Source: Diatrype stigma
Lineage: Eukaryota; Ascomycota; Sordariomycetes; Xylariales; Diatrypaceae
Length of the DNA stretch: 64,000 bases
Reading direction: 5' to 3'
NCBI GenBank assembly: GCA_022225965.2
Contig: JAKJXP020000088.1
Coordinates: forward strand, 147,064 to 211,063
Below are positions 36,646 through 46,921 of the stretch, in pieces. The notes below the pieces were generated by a model. That model was not told where the DNA came from and did not search any database. It worked only from the letters and a program-made list of their open reading frames with translations. Made by a program: the position numbers and the translations under genes. Each line of letters starts with the position of its first letter. The stretch's first letter is position 1.

Positions 36646-37354
36646 TGGCGGGGTGAAGGGGTAGGGTGATTTGAGAAGAGGCGAGGAAGAAATGAGGAAT
36701 TGAGCACTCGCTGTAACCATGTAGATAACGATATTACGACTGCACTGCACTTAAGTAAAGCTTGCATATTCAGAATTACCTAGGTGTACCTAAGAAGACC
36801 CTTGTGTGCTGTTGCTGCACCTTTCGTCGGGTTCCATTGGTGGTTTGGACTTATTTATATATGCATACATAATGTGGCCATGGGTTGCCAGAAGTGCAGC
36901 TTTACTTAGGCATATGATTCACTGTAGGGTATACGCGGTTCAGCCTCGGGAAGTCAAATGCAGTGTAACTCAAATGGAGAGATTGCTAGGAGCAGCTGAG
37001 ACTGAGGCATGCATTTGCAACACGATAATTGCACCTGCTTATTTGCCTATGGATTACATACCTGCAAGCGTACTGGTCGACTTAGTTAAAAGAGGTGCTG
37101 ACAGGGCGGACTTTTCCGTAATAGGCGATCTGCGTATATGTAAGTCAACTTCCAACTTCTAAATGACGTTGCTTAACTCTACCTTTACAACTATTCTACC
37201 GCGCCTCTCATCCATCAAGCTCCAACTCTGCAATAAACATCCCTCTCAAGGACTTCCGAACAAATAAATATAAGGTCTCATCAACACCATTACTTCCAAG
37301 ATTGGCTGGCTAGTTGGACAACCACCATTTATTTGAGTAGGTTGGTAGGTGGGT
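36646..37354. other. Intergenic between dehydrogenase and F-box genes
   Basis: Nothing recognisable. A 118-codon open stretch (36,806-37,162) has no motif or codon bias supporting a gene. Confidence 0.55.
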
Positions 37355-39832
37355 ATGGAGACAGAGGCAGACACCGAGCCCCACCGCCATTCCGGCGTCC
37401 CGGGCAACGGGAATGACACGGGCACGGGCATGGGTATGGGCACAACCAACGCCGTCACCATCAAGGACCTCACCGACCTGCCGAGCGACGTCTTCTTGCT
37501 CATCATCTCGCACCTGTCGCCCCAGGACAGCATCCTCTGCCGCCGCGTCAGCCGCGCCTGGCGCGCCGCCTTCGCCACCCCCGACGTCTCGTGGCACCTC
37601 ATGCGCTGGCACTTCCCGCGGTGTCGGGAGATGCGGCACGGCGCCGGGATTGCCATGGACTCAGGCCTAGGCCCAAGCGGCGGCGGTGGGAATAGTCCTC
37701 CGAAGCTGAAACAGAAGCAGAGGCAGCGACAGGAGACGACGCAATGGGCCGAGGTATTCCCCAAAGTCGCGCGCCGCTATCATTACCTGAGGGCCGCCAA
37801 GCCCCGGCTAATCGAGAAGATCGACGTCATGCAGCAAGGGACGGCACGCGGGAGGCACTACCAGCGGAGACAGCAGCAACAGCAGAACGAGAGGACTGAG
37901 AGCAAGAGCAAGAGCAAGAGCGGCCCGCCGCCACTGCCACATTTCCGCGCCGTCCAGCCCTGGAACCGCCACCTCCGCTTCGACGACTACCGGGCCGACT
38001 TCCAGTACCGCGATCCGACGTGGTGCGTCGACGACGGCCTGCTGGTGTACCGGGAGCTGGAGCCAGAGCCGGAGCCAGAGCCGGATCCTGAGTCGGGCGT
38101 GATGAGCGGCGGCACAACCGCCGGGGGCCGCTGGGTGGCGTACGACCTGGAGACGCGACAGCGGTTCACCGTTCCGTTCGATGACGAGGCGGCGGGCAGC
38201 CGCAAGACGGTCCGGCGCGTGCGCCTCGCCTGCGGCGTCCTGATCTTCGAGTGGTGCGAGGCGGAGGCGGAGCCGGAGCCCTGCTATTATCGCCACGACC
38301 ACGACCACGACCACGACCGCCGCCGCGAGACGGTCTACCGGCACTTCGCCACGGCGTTCGACGTGCAGCGGTCTTCTCCTAATAAAAGCTGGCCCTCCTC
38401 CGAGCCTAATTCGGCTTCCTCCCCCAAGTGGTCGTCATCGTCATCGTCCACCTCCACGCCACCGCGGGCCTCGGTCGTCCGGTCCGCGGCCCCGCCGTCC
38501 TCGTGGCGCATCACGTTCCGCTCGGAGTGGAAGATCCACTTCCTGGGCCTGTCGCTCGCCCACGACCGCTTCTTCTCGGCGCACACGGCAACGCACTACG
38601 CGCTGTACCTGTGGCAGCCAAACCGGCCGCGACCCTGGGGGCGAGGAAGGGGGCCGGGACAGGGGGGAGGTGGGATAGACGAGGACGAAGGGGAAGGGGG
38701 AGGGGAAGGGGAGGAGGGTGAGGGAGACCCGCTCGAGCAGCTGACTGTCTGGGACATCTCATTCCCGTCGGCGTACCGGCCCTCCCTGGATCACGACCAC
38801 GACGATCACCACGACTATGCGCCGTCGGGGTCGGGTTCGGGGACGAGTTCGGGGAAAGGCAACTCCCACAAGCGGCAGCGGCTACTACAGCAACCACCAC
38901 CACCACCCCTCCGGCCCTCGTCCGACCCAGACCCAGACCCGGACCCGGACCCGGACCTGGACCTAGACCTCGGCCCGTTCGTGGCGCGCCGCTTCGGCTG
39001 GCGCGAGCTCGACGAGGTGCTGGGCGTGCGCCAGCGGCGGGCGCCGTCGCTGCGCGCCCTCGCCCTCGACGACCGCAACGTCTACGTGCACGAGGAGGAC
39101 CACCGCTGGCTCGCGGGGCCGCACGCCCCGCCCGCCCCCCTCCTGCCCCGCAACCACGCCGTCCGCTGCACCGGCTTCCCGTTCGTCGGCTTGCCCGCCC
39201 CCCGCTGGTTCGACCAGTGCTGCGCCGACGGCGATGTCCATATGAGCTTTTGCCCCCGGAGGAGGAGAAGGAGGCGGGACGGGATGGGGGTGGGGAGGGG
39301 GAAGGGGAGGCGGTTGCGCGGGCAGGGGCAGGGGCAGGGCCTAGAAGGTGGAGAGGAGGGGGAGGAGAGGGTGGAGGGAAGCTCATCATTGTCGTCGTCA
39401 TCATCATCATCATCCTCCGCCGTCGGCGCTGATGATGATGATGATGACGGGCGCGCGATCGGAGGCGATGGCGACGACTGGCCCGGCTGGGCCCCCTGCT
39501 GGCGCCACGAGGAGTTCCCGTACCTGACGGTCAGCGACGCCGTGGATGCGCGGGCCGGGGTCCGCGTCGTGGCCCGCCAGTGCTTCATGATGGAGGCGCT
39601 GTCGGCGTTCGTGGCGCCGAGGATCAGCGTTGAGGGCGAGCGTGGGAGGGAGGAGGAGGACGTGGAGGAGGACGAGGACAAAGATGGAAACTGGGAGGGG
39701 CGACAGCTGAGAGAGGTGAGGTTCTCGGATGATATGTGGGGTGAGCTCTTGGCTAGGGGCAAGATCGAGGGGGACGAGAGGTGGGTGGTCGGCGAGGATA
39801 GGGAGGGCAGGGTCACGATTGTGCGGTTCTGA
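37355..39832 (+). CDS. F-box protein with repeat-encoded acidic/low-complexity inserts
   Basis: Single open frame of 825 residues from the first ATG. Residues about 36-82 form an F-box (L-T-D-L-P-S-D-V-F-L-L-I-I-S-H-L-S-P-Q-D, then C-R-R-V-S-R-A-W-R, then W), the motif that docks substrate receptors onto Skp1 in SCF ubiquitin ligases. No LRR, WD40 or other partner domain is evident. Weak Trp-rich stretches (for example D-Y-R-A-D-F-Q-Y-R-D-P-T-W) resemble the beta-rich C-terminus of fungal F-box proteins. The frame is loaded with simple-repeat tracts: Glu-Pro (38,058-38,091), His-Asp (about 38,296-38,320), Asp-Pro then Asp-Leu (38,926-38,970), Gly/Glu runs, poly-Ser (about 39,385-39,418) and poly-Asp (about 39,430-39,450). 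An intron hidden in a repeat cannot be excluded. Confidence 0.78.
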   Translation: METEADTEPHRHSGVPGNGNDTGTGMGMGTTNAVTIKDLTDLPSDVFLLIISHLSPQDSILCRRVSRAWRAAFATPDVSWHLMRWHFPRCREMRHGAGIAMDSGLGPSGGGGNSPPKLKQKQRQRQETTQWAEVFPKVARRYHYLRAAKPRLIEKIDVMQQGTARGRHYQRRQQQQQNERTESKSKSKSGPPPLPHFRAVQPWNRHLRFDDYRADFQYRDPTWCVDDGLLVYRELEPEPEPEPDPESGVMSGGTTAGGRWVAYDLETRQRFTVPFDDEAAGSRKTVRRVRLACGVLIFEWCEAEAEPEPCYYRHDHDHDHDRRRETVYRHFATAFDVQRSSPNKSWPSSEPNSASSPKWSSSSSSTSTPPRASVVRSAAPPSSWRITFRSEWKIHFLGLSLAHDRFFSAHTATHYALYLWQPNRPRPWGRGRGPGQGGGGIDEDEGEGGGEGEEGEGDPLEQLTVWDISFPSAYRPSLDHDHDDHHDYAPSGSGSGTSSGKGNSHKRQRLLQQPPPPPLRPSSDPDPDPDPDPDLDLDLGPFVARRFGWRELDEVLGVRQRRAPSLRALALDDRNVYVHEEDHRWLAGPHAPPAPLLPRNHAVRCTGFPFVGLPAPRWFDQCCADGDVHMSFCPRRRRRRRDGMGVGRGKGRRLRGQGQGQGLEGGEEGEERVEGSSSLSSSSSSSSSAVGADDDDDDGRAIGGDGDDWPGWAPCWRHEEFPYLTVSDAVDARAGVRVVARQCFMMEALSAFVAPRISVEGERGREEEDVEEDEDKDGNWEGRQLREVRFSDDMWGELLARGKIEGDERWVVGEDREGRVTIVRF
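38926..38970 (+). repeat. GACCCR hexanucleotide repeat inside the F-box gene
   Basis: Tandem GACCCA/GACCCG units drift to GACCTG/GACCTA and encode alternating Asp-Pro then Asp-Leu. The hexamer keeps the frame when copy number changes. Confidence 0.85.
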
Positions 39833-41238
39833 ATGAATGTAAGGTGTCTCTCTGTCTGTTCCAGCCAGACAAAACAGAATAAGGCCGCTGTCGTGACGAA
39901 ATGAGGTCTCTATTAGTAATCATCAAGGCCCCCCCTTTTACGGAGCAGAGCAGATTGGTTATCAGCACCTTTGACGATTATAAACTGAGCCAATCCTCTT
40001 CCCGATCGACACCCGAATACCTTCGATTCCTTCTTGAACATATATAAGAGTCCAATCTGTTTTATTGATCTTGTTCTTCATCGTTCCTTTGACTCCATTC
40101 CGAATGATTAGCCACGTGCCCCCTTTCCCATTACTCTATCTACCGCACTAAGACTCTCTCCGCCTTCTCCACTGCCAGGGGAACATACAATTGCATAATA
40201 GGGGGGCATAGGGACCCACATGAAAACCACTTATTTACTAGTGAAGGTTCTACGGCTATATAAGGTGCTCTCCGTACACAAAGCGCCTGAAATGCACCTC
40301 TTTTCCACCCGTCACCCTCTGTCAGCTTTGTAAGTCAGTGCATACTGTGCAAAGGACCGTACCCATCTAGCCTAGCTCCCGTGGAATAAACGGGTGTTTC
40401 AGGGGCAGGAAAGACTCAGGAATAAGGAACAGCAATGCTAGTCGAGACAGGGAGTTCTACCTGGGAAATGTAACTTGCCTCTAGGCAGCATTTCCATTGG
40501 ATTCTTGACTGCTTGAGGACATGTATATGTGGTCGACGGCCCACTACATGCGTAGTTGTATTGTAGAAAAGGTACTAGGTAAGTTTGGCAGGATCGCCAT
40601 CGTAGCTGTTCTTCAAGAGATCACGTGCGCTTAGAAGCCTAGACGGATGGGTTCCATTTCCTAAAGTACCTGGAGGTTTGCTGTTTCTTGGAAGTACATA
40701 CCCCCTTACTTAAGTCAGACCCTCAAGGTTGTTCAACTACAACACCACTGATCGACACCATCTTTCAAACTCCCCGTCTTTTCGTAGAGTGCTTGTTCGC
40801 ACCCAGACTGCTATCTGTTCCAGTATCGAATTCTGGTGACTGAGGAGTATCATTACCTACTACTAAAAGCTTTTCAGAACCGCCTATCAGACTACCAAAC
40901 ACTGCAAGAGTATTCATACATCGCCATGTCACTCTGCAGAGTCAAGCAATTTTGCCTTGGCGCGTCCCTTAGGAGACGCAAGCTGGCAGTGTATGTTCAT
41001 CTCATATTTGTTTGAGTTATCATAAAGTTACAGTTGGGTGCACTTGGGCACCAATTTTCAAAACCGCGGCATACACACGATCCCGGAATTTCGCCCCCTT
41101 CCCCTCATGCTCCGAAATACACAGGGCTACCTATATAAACCTCTCTATTCAGCCCGAAAAAGAGGAAAGCGGTCTATGACAGAAGACGAGAGGGTCCGGA
41201 AACGATATAAACATATATATGTGCTCGTATCGGCTTCT
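39833..41238. other. Intergenic: convergent 3' ends of F-box and transporter genes
   Basis: No coding evidence on either strand. The two flanking genes converge here, so only 3' UTRs and terminators are expected. An A/T-rich stretch near 40,030-40,080 and scattered TACC/GGTA motifs are the only texture. Confidence 0.55.
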
Positions 41239-43023
41239 CTAAACCACCTTCTCTGCCACAGACTCATTGACGAGGGGCCTGTCATCCGCGACATGGTGTA
41301 GCTCGGCGGCGAAGGTGTGGCTGGGCTTCCACCCGGCCGACTTGCGCGGAGGGACTTCGGCCATACACATGTCGGCTTGCTCGAGGGATAGGCCCTTGAG
41401 CTCGGGAACGAGGAAGTAGGCGAATGTGACGCTAAGGATGCAGAGACTGCCCCAGAGGAAGAACACCTTCGGGCCGAGGTTGGCCTCATCCTCTCCAACG
41501 AGATAGGGGGTAATGACGGCTATAGAGACAGATGGGTTAGCACTTGGTCCTTGGATGAAGTTTCTCGATGCTGAAGGGGTGTCAGTGCAGTACCAACTCA
41601 CCAATAATCGTATTCCAGAACCAGTTGGACGCTGTGGAGATACCAACGCCACGGGATCGGATAGCCAGAGGGAAGGCCTCGCCGACGACGACCCAGGCTG
41701 TGGGTCCCCAGGTGGTGGCGAAGCAGGAGATGTTGAGGCAGATGAAGGCAATCATAGCCTTGACAGCGACGGGGTTGTGAGCAGCCTCTGCGCCCTGTGT
41801 AACACCAACAGCCCCGACGATGAACTGACAGATGATCATACCCGTGCCACCACCTAGTAGCAACGCACGACGGCCGAGCTTCTCAATAAGAAAGAATGAG
41901 AAGGGGGTCGACAGGACGTTAACCAGAGTCGTGATCAAAGAGATCAGGAAAGGGTTCTCGATCGTGTGGAGCTGCTTAAAGAAGGGCGGTCCAAAATAGA
42001 AGACGAAGTTGATACCGGTGAATTGCTGCATCATTTGCAATCCAGTGCCCAAGATGGTACGTCGAAGAGGGCTGTTACCCTTGGCAATGGAACCCCGGAA
42101 GGGAGCGAGCCACGAACCGACATAGGTGGTTTCGGGAATCATGGCCGACTCGAACTCATAATTGGCCACAATCTCGGCAAGCTCGTCCTTGATATACTCG
42201 GACTCCAGCGGCTGACCGCGGACGAAGGCCAGCGACTTAGCGGCGTCTTCGATCCTGCCCTTCTTGACGTAGTAACGAGGAGATTCTGGAAGGATAAACA
42301 GACCAGTTGCAAGGACGGTGGCCCAGACGAACTGAACACCAATGGGTGTTCGGTATGAGCTAGCGTTGTCCCGTCCCTGGGTCGCGTAGACGACACAGTT
42401 GGCCAAAAGGATACCAATGGTGATGCAGAACTGGTAGCCAGACACCATGGCACCACGAACCTTCTTGGGCGCGATCTCAGCCATGTATAGAATGACGATG
42501 GCCGAGATGAAACCGACGCCCACACCAGCAATCAGACGGCCGAAGACGAAGAGGACTTCCTGGTTGGTACTCGCAATTTGCATGATGCAGCCGGCGGTGA
42601 AGATAGCGCAGCCCATGATGATGGTAGGTCGGCGGCCAATGAAGTCGCTAATGTCACCGCTCATCAGAGCACCGAAGAAGGTTCCGCAGGATAGAATCGA
42701 AGTGAACAGCGAGGCGGTCGCAGAGGGGATAACGAAATCTTCCGAAGCGGCGCCAATGGGCATGTGGGTCTCGTAATCGTACGGGATACCAGTGTAAAGG
42801 CTGATGAAGTACGGCATGGCCAGGACGCCGCCCATCCAACCTACATATCGTTAGTCTTCCCTCGAAGCATCTCGATATGGTCCTCTCAGCTCTCACCGGT
42901 ATCATAGCCGAAGAAGATACCACCAAAGGCAGCAAAGGCGCAGATCAGGTACGCCTTGACAGTGACGGGGGCCTCGACACGACCAACGTCGGCCGTGCCC
43001 TCGATGACAACACCGCCAGCCAT
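41239..43023 (-). CDS. MFS hexose transporter (sugar porter family)
   Basis: Three exons on the minus strand: 42,897-43,023, 41,602-42,840 and 41,239-41,519 (548 residues). Introns of 56 and 82 bp begin GTGAGA and GTGAGT. Splicing restores G-Y-D-T-G-W-M-G-G-V and N-T-I-I-A-V-I-T-P-Y. The protein sits in the plasma membrane with 12 predicted helices and takes up hexoses by proton symport. Sugar-porter marks are F-F-G-Y-D-T-G in helix 1, the G-R-R-P loop, P-E-S-P-R-Y-Y-V-K-K-G-R, Q-Q-F-T-G-I-N-F in helix 7, and E-A-F-P-L-A-I-R-S-R-G. The usual PETKG end appears as V-P-E-L-K-G-L-S-L-E-Q. The N-terminus resembles the Neurospora RCO-3 glucose sensor/transporter group, but the short tail argues for a carrier rather than a sensor. 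A CTGGGG site upstream fits the CreA consensus. Confidence 0.93.
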
Positions 43024-43170
43024 GTTTTGGGCTCGAGCTTGATCCTATTTCCTATGATCGATAGTTGGAGGTCAAGAAGTAGTCGGAATATGGTAGTCGG
43101 AGGATAGGTATCGGGATATTGGTATCGGGATATTGGTGGGTGCGCTTGCTACAGCCTCAAAAGAAGAGAG

Positions 43171-43192
43171 CACACACACACACACGCACACA
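43171..43192. repeat. (CA)n microsatellite upstream of the transporter
   Basis: About ten CA units with one CG interruption, 150 bp upstream of the transporter start codon, in its presumed 5' UTR or promoter. Confidence 0.9.
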
Positions 43193-43305
43193 GACTCGGA
43201 GAAACTTGGCAGTTGCCCGTAACTAAAAGTTGTAGTTACCTTGGGAAAAAGAGGGAGAGCAACGGAGTGACAAGCCCATGCTGGGGGGTTGGCTGGGAGA
43301 AGAGG

Positions 43306-43312
43306 ATTTATA
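43306..43312 (-). promoter_or_regulatory. Possible TATA box of the transporter gene
   Basis: The minus strand reads GCTATAAATCC, a good TATA match, 283 bp upstream of the start codon. The transcription start site is unknown, so this is a positional guess. Confidence 0.3.
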
Positions 43313-46300
43313 GCGGCAACACACATTCCAAGCGAGAGACAATCCCACGCGAGCAAACAACCAGAAACACAACTACCAGATGAATTAGATCCGCAAGCGG
43401 ATGCGACGGTACCAGCGCCAGGACCGCAATGACCCCGAATCTGGGGGTTACCTACCTGCTACCTAGCTCTGCTCGTAGTATTGTATCTCGACAGCTACGG
43501 CTACCGCTCCATGCCGTCTCCCATCCCATCCCCGTGCTTCCCTCTCACTGGGGTAAGTACGGAGTACATAACATGCGTACGGGAAGGATCGTAAGCATTG
43601 AAGCACCTTTATCAGGTAGCTAGACATGCATTATCTACATGATGTGTCTAAGATGCAGGTACTTGTTTCTCCTAGGTTACACGCCTGGTTTACGAGGTAC
43701 ACAATGTAGGCATGGATGCGTATGTATGATGTAGCATGCACAATACATTACAATGTAATACAATACAATACTCAATTCCACACGAAGGGGTCGGGTTGAG
43801 CCTAGACTGAACAGGATCCGCCCTCAGATCTGGTGCGGTCGAGGCGCCTCCGGTCATTGGCGAATGATCTGCTGCAGGGCCGGGCTGCAGACCTACCGCA
43901 CATGACCAGGGCGTGGATTGGAAAAGGGCCGTCTCTTGAGTTCTCTCGACAGACATATGCCAAGGGGGCGGTGGAAGAAACAAGCTGCATACGATGAGGT
44001 AGAGCATATGATGTGCGCAGAAAGATCATGTAGAGACACGCCGCCGCTGCTTGTTGTTCTCGGTTATGGCCAATATGCTATTCGGGACAGGGGGGAAGGG
44101 GGGGAGAGCAGCCCCACATAAGAACGGTCGGGAAGGACAATGGATTGATGGGAACATCCTACCTACCCTAGCATCGACTGTTCTTCTGGGCCTGGTGCTA
44201 CATGTCGTTACCTACATGTAGCGACTTACTTGCGTAGCAACCTGTGTACCTTAGGTACCTAGCAACCAACTTATGTACATCTGTAGGACTGGAGTTGCAG
44301 AGACGGACCCAGCCAGATCCAGCCCGTCCCAAACCCCAGCTGGGGGAGATTTGGGGTTTAGCGTTTTAGCTGGGAAAACATGGAGAAAGAAAGGACCCTG
44401 TTCCTGTTTTGGGGTTAGGTCGGTTGGTTCACACAACACTCCAGCCCGTTTCCGGGTTAGTATATTTGCCTCGTCTTTCAGCTACATTGGTAGGTAAACT
44501 GCAGGCAGAGCGCTCTTAACTGCCATCCTAATACTCTGATACCTACTATTACATGTATATACCTGGCATCCTAAGCCCAGGTAGGTACCTAAGAGGTAGG
44601 TACATATGTAGGCTGTAGTAATCGATAAGTCGCCGGTTGCACGATACTACACATGAACTTTGGTGAGTGCTGTTTCATACCTGGCTAGATATGTAAGCAG
44701 CGGTATTTGGTTCGTGTATAAGTATGGCGAGTATAGATATGCTCTAGACTGTATGCGGAGTCGCAAGATCGACATCAGTCATTCGCCTCCTCCCATACCA
44801 GAAGCCCGTTCAGGCTGACCCAAAGATTTACGAGTAGTTCCTAGTGGTTTATCACATAAGCAATAATTGAGATCGGTCGATCGACATTGTTTTTAACAAT
44901 TGTGAAGGACAAGACTGGACATAGGTACTTGTCATGAAAGTGCGGGGTGCCCAGGCTACTAAATGGGCTATACAAGGGCGCAATAAACGCATGCATACCT
45001 ACGTTATAATACGCAGTAATAAGTTATCCTATAACGTCCTAGGTATACTCTGGATATACGAAGAAGTACGCAAAGAGGGGCTATTATTCGAAACGGGTTT
45101 ATGTCCGACGAACCCAGCTGGCAACCTCCATTAGTTCTGTCCTACACGAAGTTGAGCAGAACTTTCATCTGGTAGGTATAGGTAGGTCCTTAAATAGCCG
45201 ATAGCAATATACGGAGGGGCTGTAGCTGTATGCAGACGGCTATGCACAAAAGCCAATGATCCGACGATAAAGCCGACGATATGCTCGCAGGTAACGCCAT
45301 GCAAAAGGGAGCGACGAAAGGGAGCCATACGATTCGCTCCGGGCCTCTTCAGCTGCACTTGCCAGACTTGCTTACCTTCTCAGCTCTGCATGTAAAGTCG
45401 AGGCTGCCGAGCTCCTTGTTTAATCAAGTGAAGCGTATCACGAGTCACGGGTTCATCCATCGCCGACGGGGGCTGGGATTGGTCAAGGCGACGTTCTGAT
45501 TTGGAATACATTCGAAAATCCGTGCTCCAATAATAAGATGGGGGGAAGGAAGATGATAGGCAGAGACAGTAAAGCGACGTTACATCACTAGAAAAGAAGG
45601 GGAAAGACAGCGAGCGTGAGCGAGTAGTATACACCACCACCACTACAGCTGGCTAAGGCGAAACAGCCAGCGGGAGAAACCGAGCTACTAGGGGTGAGAG
45701 GAGACGGGGGATAGAGAAATGATCATGCTTCGGCCATGTGGCGTCCTACACGGCCGCGCCTATCATTGTGTTCTATTAACCACACGGTCGTTGCCTTACG
45801 TTAAATTATAACGGGTTGAACTGATTTTATATCTTGTCCCGGTTTCACATGAGTGACAAGGCAGGCGGACGGCTTATTGACATTGCTTACTTAGATACCA
45901 ACACCTACCCTCAGGTAATAACATCGACTTGACGGCGACCTGTCGGGAGCTTTTCCAGGTTGGCTACACGGTGACATGGAGATCCCTATATGGCCGCGCC
46001 AGGTAATAATCATCCGGCGAATTGAGTTTTCGTACTCGGCGTCATGGACGCTTTAGAGCTGGGCTTGGCATGCTCTGATGAGAACGCCACGCGCCGAGGG
46101 ACACGCAGGAAGACGACGCTCGGGAATGGGGCTACAGTTCCGGAATCCAAAACAATCCACTAACTGCGAGATACATAAACCGATATGTAACCACCTACCT
46201 AGGTATATGACTACGTATGGAGGTGCCTGCAGCTGTATATATTGGTAGACAAACATCCATTCAAGCTGGTTCTTCCTTGCCAGCTTAAAGACCCCCGCAG

Positions 46301-46902
46301 GAAGCCTGTCGGCTATTCAGACGACCCAAACATGATCTATTACTTATACCCCCTGATTCATCAGAAACAGACTGAACAAACATATCAACAATGTGCCATG
46401 TGACTATGCCTATAATCCAGAATCATGAGTATATCCCCAGGTAGATTTACCCAGTCAGATAGATGTCTTCCGTCTGACGAGCCATGTGCGTATAAACGTA
46501 CGGAGTACGTAAGTACATGTACTAATTAAGTACACTATTGATCTTCACATGCATTGTTAGATCGAGCGTTATGTGTGTATGTATGTATGTAGATAGGTTA
46601 AATTATGGAAACACCGTGCAACGCGAGGTATAACCCGGTCCAGGCCTTCTGGCCGAGATGGTTCGAGACGGAAGATCTGGGAATCCTTATCGTGATTAGC
46701 AGATAAGTAAGCACCTCCCCGATTCTCACTACGGCGCTTTATTACTGTATATATACTGCAGTCTGCACCGGCGCTTGCAGCGTCTGGTGGTTGTGCGTGG
46801 TTCCATGTGCTATGAGAAATCCAGCATGGGAATCCCTTAACGGCACCTCTAGCGGAAGCATAGCGGAACCTAGCGCCTGATGAGCCGCCCTTTATTAGTG
46901 GA

Positions 46903-46921
46903 CCTGGGGAAATTCCCCAGG
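46903..46921. repeat. Perfect 19-bp palindrome
   Basis: CCTGGGGAA-A-TTCCCCAGG. It is nested within a wider inverted pair, GTGGACC to the left and GGTCCAC about 50 bp to the right, suggesting a fold-back element or a MITE remnant. Confidence 0.75.

Noticed and set aside
35548..36750. 400-codon minus-strand and 332-codon plus-strand alternative frames over the dehydrogenase
   Set aside because: Both are shadows of high-GC coding DNA (Arg/Gly/Ala/Val repeats) over an unambiguous ALDH6 exon.
38511..39816. Long minus-strand frames opposite the F-box gene
   Set aside because: Composition-driven Ser/Pro/Arg shadows of the repeat-rich sense frame.
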